Shown here: positions 1-5,431 of the stretch, piece by piece
How positions within the stretch are numbered: position 1 is the first letter of the stretch
How the letters are laid out: the number at the start of each line of letters is the position of its first letter
NCBI GenBank assembly: GCA_958352855.1
Contig: CATWQE010000089.1
Coordinates: 1 to 10,238 of the forward strand
From: an uncultured Bacillota bacterium
GTDB taxonomy: Bacteria > Bacillota > Clostridia > Lachnospirales > Lachnospiraceae
Direction of reading: 5' to 3'
Length of the DNA stretch: 10,238 nucleotides
Notes under the pieces: generated by a model
What the model was told of the DNA's origin: nothing
The model's database searches: none
Seen by the model: the letters and a program-made list of their open reading frames with translations, nothing else
Program-made: the position numbers and the translations under genes

Positions 1-70
1 TCTCTGCAATCTTGGTGATTGGCTCCATAGTACACTCCTGTGCAATTTCAATGTCTGTTTTGAATCCCAT
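1..70 (-). CDS. fhs: Formate--tetrahydrofolate ligase, N-terminal fragment (runs off the left edge)
   Basis: Only the first 23 codons are present, read leftward from an ATG at 68-70. The peptide begins MGFKTDIEIAQ and continues ECTMEPITKIAE. This matches the well-conserved start of formate-tetrahydrofolate ligase, which joins formate to THF using ATP to give 10-formyl-THF for purine synthesis and, in acetogens, the Wood-Ljungdahl methyl branch. The start is secure: a perfect AAGGAGG site (79-85) sits 8 nt upstream. The upstream ZTP riboswitch independently supports the call, because this riboswitch class commonly controls fhs and purine/folate genes. The catalytic core lies outside the window, so its integrity cannot be judged. 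Confidence 0.9.
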   Translation of the reverse strand, partial: MGFKTDIEIAQECTMEPITKIAE

Positions 71-133
71 AACAATATCCTCCTTAAAAATAATGAATTC
101 TTACGCCCTTTTCCCAACACTCAAGCCTAGTTG

Positions 134-180
134 AAAAAAGGGCAACATTTGTAAACTGTATATCTCTACAAATGTTGCCC
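134..180 (-). terminator. Riboswitch expression platform: intrinsic terminator upstream of fhs
   Basis: A perfect 14-bp stem (140-153 with 167-180) is followed, in the leftward direction, by a run of six U (134-139). The first four bases of its 5' arm, GGGC (177-180), are also the conserved 3' end of the ZTP aptamer. The aptamer fold and the terminator therefore compete: ligand-bound RNA should hold GGGC and allow read-through into fhs, and free RNA should terminate. This is the known ON-switch arrangement for the class. Confidence 0.93.
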
Positions 181-251
181 AGACGGTCGGCTTTTATAAT
201 GGTTTTGATTCCCCTGTGGTACTCCACATCTATCCGTCAGTAATCAAAACT
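177..251 (-). ncRNA. ZTP/ZMP riboswitch aptamer (pfl motif) controlling fhs
   Basis: Read leftward, the RNA shows the parts of the pfl motif in order. P1 is a perfect 9-bp stem between 242-250 and 202-210. Inside it are the pseudoknot strand GACGG (234-238) and a 5-bp P2 hairpin (215-219 with 224-228), followed by the conserved GGGGAA. A short linker leads to the 3' domain GCCGACCGTCTGGGCA. In this domain CCGTC (182-186) pairs perfectly with GACGG to form the pseudoknot, and GCC pairs with GGC around it. ZTP riboswitches sense the purine intermediate ZMP/ZTP, which accumulates when 10-formyl-THF is short, and turn expression on. The element lies directly ahead of fhs, whose product makes 10-formyl-THF. 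The assignment is by eye from remembered consensus. Confidence 0.9.
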
Positions 252-259
252 ATGGTTAT

Positions 260-288
260 AATCTATCACAAAATCACTCAGATGTCAA
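260..288 (-). promoter_or_regulatory. Promoter of the fhs riboswitch leader
   Basis: Reading leftward there is a perfect -35 TTGACA (283-288), a 17-nt spacer and a -10 TAGATT (260-265). The -10 is preceded by TGA, giving an extended -10. The predicted start of transcription is near 252-254, immediately ahead of the first base of riboswitch stem P1, which fits well. The -35 lies in the loop of a small inverted repeat (280-284 with 291-295). Confidence 0.75.
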
Positions 289-323
289 TGCATCTCAATA
301 AAGTTTGTGAAATTTTTAGCAGA

Positions 324-1292
324 TTATTTTTCTGAAATAAAATCCAGCACTTCCTGCTTCTCTGGCATTACTCTTAACGCGCCTTTCTTGGTTGTAATCA
401 GAGAGGAAGCGCCATTTGCAAAGCGAAGCATTTCCTGGAGATTTTCTTCTGTAAGTCCTGTCATACCATGTTCTAATACATAGTTTAAAGCGCAGGCGCC
501 AAAGGTATCTCCGGCTCCGGTAGTTTCAATGGTATTCTCCTGTAAGAACGGAGCCTGGAATACTTCTTTTCCTTCGTGGAAAGAAATACTTCCTTCTTTT
601 CCCATTGTCACATTCATCACTTTAATATCAGGATACTGTTTCAGAAGAATATGCGCTCCTTCTTTTACATCTTTGGTTCCTGTCATGAACTCCAGCTCTT
701 CCTCAGAAATCTTCAGTAAGTCACATTTGGATAATCCGTAGGCAATCTGTGCTTTTGCTTCTTCCACGGAATTCCACAGCGGTGGTCTTAAATTCGGGTC
801 AAAGGAAATAATAAGACCTGCCTCTTTGGCAATATCAATGGCTTTATACGTTGCTTTTCTCACACCCTCATGAGTCATGGAAAGGGTACCGTAGTGAAAT
901 GCTTTTGCAGACTGAATATACGCTTCGTCAATCTGCTCTTCTCTTAACATCATATCAGCCCCTGGATTTCTATAAAATGCAAAGTCCCTGTCTCCATCTT
1001 CAAAGGTATGAACAAAAGCCAGTGTTGTATGTACCTCCTGGTCTTCATATAAATGGCTTGTATCAATGCCCTGTTCTTCTAAGGTTCCTCTAAGGGCTGT
1101 ACCAAACTGGTCTTTTCCTACAACACCTAAAAAGGAGGTTTTCTTGCCCAATTTATTTAACATAGCCAATACATTGCAAGGTGCTCCGCCTGGGTTTGCC
1201 TCAAAAATGGGATTTCCCTGTCCGCTGATTCCGTTTTCCGTAAAGTCAATTAACAGCTCGCCTAATGCAATCACATCAAATTTTTTGCTCAT
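324..1292 (-). CDS. scrK: Fructokinase (PfkB/ribokinase family)
   Basis: This 322-residue sugar kinase probably phosphorylates fructose to fructose-6-phosphate with ATP in the cytoplasm, for example after sucrose or fructan breakdown. It has the full PfkB fold: DVIALGELLIDF at residues 6-17 (first strand and substrate Asp), the GGAPCN substrate loop at 35-40 (PfkB signature 1), FDPNLRPPLW at 164-173, and the anion-hole/catalytic TTGAGDTFGA at 257-266 (signature 2) with catalytic base Asp262. Length is normal for the family. The ATG follows an AGGAAGG site (1300-1306) by 7 nt. It has its own predicted promoter and no transporter or sucrose hydrolase next to it in the window, so the fructose preference rests on overall resemblance; another ketose or sugar-acid kinase is possible. 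No clear terminator follows before the fhs promoter. Confidence 0.87.
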   Translation of the reverse strand: MSKKFDVIALGELLIDFTENGISGQGNPIFEANPGGAPCNVLAMLNKLGKKTSFLGVVGKDQFGTALRGTLEEQGIDTSHLYEDQEVHTTLAFVHTFEDGDRDFAFYRNPGADMMLREEQIDEAYIQSAKAFHYGTLSMTHEGVRKATYKAIDIAKEAGLIISFDPNLRPPLWNSVEEAKAQIAYGLSKCDLLKISEEELEFMTGTKDVKEGAHILLKQYPDIKVMNVTMGKEGSISFHEGKEVFQAPFLQENTIETTGAGDTFGACALNYVLEHGMTGLTEENLQEMLRFANGASSLITTKKGALRVMPEKQEVLDFISEK

Positions 1293-1360
1293 GTCTTTTC
1301 CTTCCTCGCTCTTCTCACTTCAGCCGCCTTTTTCGCTGCAGTGTATTTTCTTTATTGTGG

Positions 1361-1389
1361 ATTATATCTTTTTTCCTCTGCCTGCGCAA
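1361..1389 (-). promoter_or_regulatory. Predicted promoter of the fructokinase gene
   Basis: The 169-nt gap between ktrA and the fructokinase gene holds a perfect -10 TATAAT (1361-1366). Exactly 17 nt upstream is a weak -35 TTGCGC (1384-1389, 3 of 6 consensus bases). The predicted start near 1354 gives a leader of about 60 nt before the ATG at 1292. No terminator is visible between ktrA and here, so read-through from the potassium cluster is also possible. Confidence 0.5.
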
Positions 1390-1461
1390 GAATTTTCCGT
1401 ATCTTCTCTGTATTTTCTCCACTTATCCTGTAAATTTTCCATATGATCATCCAAGGTTTTC

Positions 1462-2112
1462 TTAATGTAGTTTAATCACTGCCCGAACATCTTTAAAATG
1501 CCCCAGAATAATCAAAGTCTCATCCTCTGCAAAAACATGTTCTGCCCCTGGAAGCGGATACAGGGTCTCCAGACGTTTGGTTGCCAAAATACTGATGCGG
1601 TATTTTTTTCTTACCTCTTTCTCCAAAATAGATGCTCCAACCCAGGACTCTGGAACCGGAATCTCGTAAATGGAATACTCATCTGTCAGTTCGATACAGT
1701 CAAAAATATTGTCATTTCCGTATTTTACAGCCATCCTCTGAGCCATTTCCTTTTCTGGATATACAATACGGTCTGCCCCGTTTCTCAAAAGAAATTTTGC
1801 ATGTACATCCCGATTTGCCCTGGACAATACAAAGGGCGCTCCGCAGTCCTTTAAAAGCGCTGTCGTTTCCAGAGAGCTCTGGAAGTTATCTCCGATTGCC
1901 ACCACACATAGATCAAAGTTTCGCACACCCAGAGATTCAACAAAGAGTTCATTGGTAGCATCTCCGATTTGTGCGTTTGTCAGCATATCCATGGCATCAT
2001 TTACGCGCTCTTCACAAATATCCACGCCCAGGACTTCATTGCCCTCCTCAAGCAGTCTTTCTGCCATATGTCTTCCAAAGCGTCCCAATCCAATTAACAG
2101 AACTGATTTCAT
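1462..2112 (-). CDS. ktrA: K+ uptake regulatory subunit, TrkA/KtrA family (RCK)
   Basis: This 216-residue cytoplasmic protein gates the KtrB/TrkH K+ channel. The N-terminal RCK domain (about 2-120) has the Rossmann nucleotide loop GLGRFG at residues 8-13 and an acidic residue, Asp31, at the end of strand 2 that normally holds the ribose of NAD(H), ATP or ADP. The C-terminal RCK_C domain (about 135-216) follows. In related Firmicutes KtrA proteins this second domain binds cyclic di-AMP and closes the channel. Its size equals single-RCK KtrA (about 220 aa) rather than the duplicated TrkA of enterobacteria. The ATG follows a perfect AAGGAGG (2119-2125) by 6 nt and starts 24 nt after the ktrB stop, so the two are clearly co-transcribed. 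The partner gene next door makes the assignment firm. Ligand choice is not determinable here. Confidence 0.93.
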   Translation of the reverse strand: MKSVLLIGLGRFGRHMAERLLEEGNEVLGVDICEERVNDAMDMLTNAQIGDATNELFVESLGVRNFDLCVVAIGDNFQSSLETTALLKDCGAPFVLSRANRDVHAKFLLRNGADRIVYPEKEMAQRMAVKYGNDNIFDCIELTDEYSIYEIPVPESWVGASILEKEVRKKYRISILATKRLETLYPLPGAEHVFAEDETLIILGHFKDVRAVIKLH

Positions 2113-2136
2113 AACTTTCCTCCTTGGCTTTTCTTC

Positions 2137-3489
2137 TTAACCTACTGCAATTTTTTCTGCCGGAAGTTTGGAAGGAATCGATGAAATCCGGTTGCCAAAG
2201 GCAATCAAAATGGTAATTCCTCCTACTCTTCCAATAAACATTAATAAAATTAAAATAATTTGAGAAATGGTTCCCACTTCTGCGGTAATACCAAGGGACA
2301 GCCCTACAGTACACAGGGCAGAAACCACCTCAAAGATAACTTCTTTTGCTCCTATCCCCTCCACTGCACAAATGAACATAGAAGAAACCAGCACCAGACT
2401 GCCATATAACATTAAAATGCAGGCTGCGTGGCGGATAATCTCTCCTTCCACTCTTCGCTTGAACAATTCCACATCTTTTCTCTTTTTAAATTCTGTCCAG
2501 ATAGTCAGGATTAAAATCGTTATGGTGGTGGTTTTAATTCCTCCTGCGGTAGAACCCGGTGAACCGCCTACAAACATAAGACACACCATAAGCATCTGGC
2601 TGCTGTCTGTTAACTGGTTTAAATCCATGGTATTAAATCCTGCTGTTCGTGGGGTAACTGCCTGAAAAAAGGAACACAAAAGCTGTTCTCCCAGATTCTT
2701 ACCTTCCATAGAAGGCTTCCCATATTCAAAAAGAAACATAAGCAAAGTTCCCCCTGCCACTAAAATCAGCGCAGCGGTCAGTACAATTTTGCTGTGAAGT
2801 CTGTAACGGCTGATATGCCATTTCCATCGTTTTACATCCTCCCAGACCAGAAATCCAATACCGCCAACTAAAATCAATGCAGCAATGGTAATACCAACTA
2901 AATAGCTGTCCGATGCTGTAATCAGGGAAGAGCTTGGTTCATAGTAACCCATCAGGTCAATTCCTGCATTACAAAAGGCTGAAACAGAATGAAACACAGA
3001 AAAATAAATTCCTTTTCCAGGCCCCAGTCTTGGAACATAATAAAAGCTTAACAAAACAGCTCCAAGCCCCTCACAAAGTACAGTGCCCACTAAAATCAGT
3101 CTGGACATACGCACAACGCCTGCCACCTGAGGCGCTGCCACAGATTCCTGCATAACAAGCCTCTGGGAAAGTCCGATTTTCTTTCTGGTAAAGGTCAACG
3201 CAGATATGGCAATAGTCATAAATCCCATTCCGCCAATCTGAATCAAAACCAGAAGCACCCCCTGTCCAAAACTGCTCCAATAGGTGTAGGTATCATGCGT
3301 CACCAGTCCTGTCACACAGGTGGCAGAGGTTGCAGTAAACCAGGCGTCCATAAAAGACGCTGGCTCATGATTTCTGACAGATACAGGCAGCATGAGTAAT
3401 ATCGTCCCAATTACAATTACCAGCACATAGCCTACTGCAATCACCTTTGTGGTTGTCCATTTTTTCTTTTTCGTCTCCATTATCTGCAT
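2137..3489 (-). CDS. ktrB: K+ uptake channel subunit, TrkH/KtrB family
   Basis: This 450-residue integral membrane protein forms the K+ pore, usually Na+-coupled or membrane-potential driven, and assembles on an RCK ring made of KtrA. It is built from four M1-P-M2 repeats. The four selectivity-filter loops are visible: TATSATCVTGL (52-62), HSVSAFCNAGIDLMG (167-181), TPRTAGFNT (279-287) and SALCTVGLSLG (390-400), each with the key filter glycine. The conserved gating-loop segment GGSPGSTAGGIKTTT lies at 308-322. The basic N-terminus (TKKKKW) precedes the first helix. The length suits KtrB (about 445 aa) rather than the longer E. coli TrkH. An alternative ATG lies three codons in, but the first start has an AAGGTG site (3500-3505) 10 nt upstream that overlaps the stop of the preceding gene. 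This suggests translational coupling. Confidence 0.93.
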   Translation of the reverse strand: MQIMETKKKKWTTTKVIAVGYVLVIVIGTILLMLPVSVRNHEPASFMDAWFTATSATCVTGLVTHDTYTYWSSFGQGVLLVLIQIGGMGFMTIAISALTFTRKKIGLSQRLVMQESVAAPQVAGVVRMSRLILVGTVLCEGLGAVLLSFYYVPRLGPGKGIYFSVFHSVSAFCNAGIDLMGYYEPSSSLITASDSYLVGITIAALILVGGIGFLVWEDVKRWKWHISRYRLHSKIVLTAALILVAGGTLLMFLFEYGKPSMEGKNLGEQLLCSFFQAVTPRTAGFNTMDLNQLTDSSQMLMVCLMFVGGSPGSTAGGIKTTTITILILTIWTEFKKRKDVELFKRRVEGEIIRHAACILMLYGSLVLVSSMFICAVEGIGAKEVIFEVVSALCTVGLSLGITAEVGTISQIILILLMFIGRVGGITILIAFGNRISSIPSKLPAEKIAVG

Positions 3490-3504
3490 GTTTTCGTTTC
3501 ACCT

Positions 3505-4647
3505 TTACTTATTTTCTGTTTCATTCTCACTTTTGTACATCCATTTCAGGAAATCATCCAGGGCTTCCCTGATTCCCTTAATCGGTCCATTAAACACTCC
3601 GGCCTTGTAGAAGTTAATGGCAATGGCTCCAACGGGTACTGCCAGAATCATTCCAATGACTCCGCTGACTCTGTATCCTATATACATGAAAACCAGGGTC
3701 AGAAGCGGATTCATTCCAATGGTATCTCCCACTACCTTCGGTTCAATAATTCTTCTTACAAGCTGTGTAATCAGGTATAGAATAATCAGCCCCACTGCAT
3801 ACTGGACATCACCGGAAATAATTTTGAACAACGCCCATGGGATAAATGCAGTTCCGGTTCCAAAGAAAGGCAGCATGTCCAAAAATGCGATTAAGATGGC
3901 AACTACTGCTGCAAATTTCACCTTCAAAATCAGAAGACCAATAAATAAAATAACGCCTATTACCCCCATAATTTTAAACTGCGCCTTAAAATATCCGCCA
4001 AACACATTTTTCAGGCTATCTGAAAAGACGCGCCAATGCTCCTGAATAATGGCCGGGGTGTTTGCTCTTCCGAATTCTAATATTTTATCCCTGTCTGCAA
4101 TAAAGAAATAGGCCGACAGGATTGTAAAAATAATCGCTATTAAAATACTTGGAAGGTTCTTTGCAATGTCACTTGCCTGGTCCATGGTAATCTGACTGAT
4201 TTTACTTACCGCCTTGCCAGCCAGTTCTCCCGCGCTATCCTGAACTTCCTGAATACTGTCCTGGACGCTTTGAGGAAGTTCCTCGATAATCATAGACAAA
4301 TTTTCTCCTGCTGTCGCAAAATCCTCCCGGACACTTTCATAAATAGCCGGCGCCTGGTCAATTAAAAGTCTGGTTTCTTCCACTGTTTTCACGCCAATGA
4401 AATAAATTCCTCCTACGATTGCCCCTAAAACGCCAATAATCAAAAACATAGAGGTATGCCTTCTGGCTACTTTCAGTCTTCTCTCCAGCATCCGAACCAG
4501 AGGATTGGCAATCAGGGCAATCAACCAGCCAATTACAAAAGGCATAAAAAAGTTCAGGAACTTAATACCCAGAAAAATCCCCAGGGCTATGGCTGCTATG
4601 GTAAAAAGAAACACAACAATACTCTTTACATATTTTTTCCATTTCAT
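3505..4647 (-). CDS. AI-2E family transporter (YtvI-like membrane protein)
   Basis: This 380-residue multi-spanning membrane protein belongs to the AI-2E/PerM/YtvI family. It has hydrophobic helices near 8-50, 66-86, 166-184 and 224-345. A charged extracytoplasmic segment (about 88-160), rich in Glu, Gln and Ser, lies between the early helices. The family-typical motif FLDMLPFFGTG occurs at 255-265 and EPKVVGDTIGMNPLL at 302-316. Despite the name, members include quorum-signal exporters, Na+/H+ antiporters and sporulation proteins of unknown substrate; nothing here tells which. It starts 22 nt after the Nudix stop and ends 15 nt before ktrB, inside an ion-transport operon, so an ion-homeostasis role is a reasonable inference. 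The ribosome site is GGAG (4661-4664) with a long 13-nt spacer, suggesting modest translation or coupling. Confidence 0.85.
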   Translation of the reverse strand: MKWKKYVKSIVVFLFTIAAIALGIFLGIKFLNFFMPFVIGWLIALIANPLVRMLERRLKVARRHTSMFLIIGVLGAIVGGIYFIGVKTVEETRLLIDQAPAIYESVREDFATAGENLSMIIEELPQSVQDSIQEVQDSAGELAGKAVSKISQITMDQASDIAKNLPSILIAIIFTILSAYFFIADRDKILEFGRANTPAIIQEHWRVFSDSLKNVFGGYFKAQFKIMGVIGVILFIGLLILKVKFAAVVAILIAFLDMLPFFGTGTAFIPWALFKIISGDVQYAVGLIILYLITQLVRRIIEPKVVGDTIGMNPLLTLVFMYIGYRVSGVIGMILAVPVGAIAINFYKAGVFNGPIKGIREALDDFLKWMYKSENETENK

Positions 4648-4669
4648 AATTTAATAGCCACTCCTGTCT

Positions 4670-5281
4670 TTACAGTTCTTTTAAAAATCCAAAAGGTTCC
4701 TGGTCATGGAGAAAATGCATCAGCATGTAAGAACACATAATGGCTACATGCTCTTCTTTTAAAATCCGTTTTACTTCTTCTCTGTCTGCCAGAATCACTT
4801 CAATTTCTTCTGTATCCTCTAAATACTCCTTGGAAATATGACCTGTAGAAATGCCAAAAACAGCGCTGCAGGATTCATCACTCATTCCAATACTGGTAAA
4901 CGCCGGCTTTTCGTAAGCCGGAGGCACCTTCACAGGACGAAACTCCAGTCCAGTCTCTTCCTTCATTTCCCGGATAGCCGCCTCTTTATAATCCTCATTC
5001 TCTTCCACCAGCCCTGCGGGAAATTCATAGATATAATCATCAATACTGTAACGGTATTGACGGACCAGCACTACCTTGTCCTGTTTTTCCCCGTACAGGC
5101 TGTAAATAATGACACCGTCCGGCTGATTTTTCCTGGTATTTAATTTCAGTTTGCTCTTATCCTTCGCTCTGGATGCCACATAGTATTTCCCTTTTTTCCC
5201 TGTCTTAGATTCCCGATCCAGCTCATAGAGATTCAGAAAAGGATTCTCCGTTTTCTTTGTTACATGATTTATTTTCGCCAT
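4670..5281 (-). CDS. Nudix hydrolase, ADP-ribose pyrophosphatase-like
   Basis: This 203-residue cytoplasmic enzyme probably splits ADP-ribose or another nucleoside-diphosphate sugar into AMP (or NMP) and a sugar phosphate. The Nudix box is complete at residues 90-112 and fits GX5EX7REUXEEXGU exactly: Gly90, Glu96, Arg104, Glu105, Glu108, Glu109, Gly111. An N-terminal beta region (about 28-80, with VVLVRQYRY at 70-78) and EFPAGLVEE (86-94) are typical of the ADP-ribose pyrophosphatase branch. An upstream in-frame GTG at 5308 would add 9 residues, but the ATG at 5281 has a far better ribosome site, and the predicted transcript starts only about 10 nt before 5308. It is the first gene of the four-gene ktr cluster. 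Exact substrate is unknown; a downstream role in K+ control is only a guess from position. Confidence 0.88.
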   Translation of the reverse strand: MAKINHVTKKTENPFLNLYELDRESKTGKKGKYYVASRAKDKSKLKLNTRKNQPDGVIIYSLYGEKQDKVVLVRQYRYSIDDYIYEFPAGLVEENEDYKEAAIREMKEETGLEFRPVKVPPAYEKPAFTSIGMSDESCSAVFGISTGHISKEYLEDTEEIEVILADREEVKRILKEEHVAIMCSYMLMHFLHDQEPFGFLKEL

Positions 5282-5286
5282 TTTTT

Positions 5287-5293
5287 CTCCTTT
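5287..5293 (-). promoter_or_regulatory. Ribosome binding site that decides the Nudix start
   Basis: The sequence AAAGGAG is followed by five A and then ATG at 5281. An in-frame GTG at 5308 lacks a comparable site and lies almost at the predicted 5' end of the mRNA, so 5281 is the better start. Confidence 0.8.
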
Positions 5294-5324
5294 TATAAAG
5301 CTATTCACTTATACTTTAGGACTT

Positions 5325-5353
5325 ATTATAACCCTTTACTCCCTGTATTTCAA
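5325..5353 (-). promoter_or_regulatory. Promoter of the Nudix-AI-2E-ktrB-ktrA cluster
   Basis: Reading leftward, -35 TTGAAA (5348-5353, five of six consensus bases), a 17-nt spacer and a perfect -10 TATAAT (5325-5330) predict a start near 5318. The leader to the Nudix ATG is then about 37 nt, too short for a large riboswitch; in particular there is no room for a ydaO-type cyclic di-AMP element. The -35 begins within a few bases of the terminator hairpin of the upstream operon. Confidence 0.8.
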
Positions 5354-5357
5354 CAAA

Positions 5358-5410
5358 GAGCAGAACCACATCACAAAAATGTAATTCTACTTTTGTGTGT
5401 GGTCCTGCCC
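5358..5410 (-). terminator. Long hairpin after pepP, probable intrinsic terminator
   Basis: An outer 13-bp stem (5358-5370 with 5398-5410, two G-U pairs on the transcribed minus strand) encloses a 7-bp inner stem (5372-5378 with 5391-5397) offset by one bulged base. The loop is 12 nt. In the leftward direction the U-run after the stem is short (CTTTGTTG), so termination may be incomplete. It lies 21 nt past the pepP stop and just before the next promoter. The rightward side has a slightly better T-run, but no rightward gene ends here. Confidence 0.7.
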
Positions 5411-5431
5411 TTTTCTTCATGTCTCTATTTT

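Noticed and set aside
1321..1340. A possible terminator hairpin (CAGC...GCTG) before the fructokinase gene
   Set aside because: The stem is only 4 bp and has no U-run in the transcribed direction.
2267..2665. A 132-codon rightward open frame opposite ktrB
   Set aside because: It is antisense to conserved KtrB pore segments and has no motif, promoter or ribosome site of its own.
5282..5308. A 9-residue extension of the Nudix protein from a GTG codon
   Set aside because: There is no good ribosome site for the GTG. The strong AAAGGAG for the ATG at 5281 would lie inside the extended coding region.
5282..5324. A cyclic di-AMP (ydaO) or other riboswitch ahead of the potassium cluster
   Set aside because: Such elements can precede ktr genes, but the predicted leader is about 37 nt, far too short, and no conserved fold is visible.
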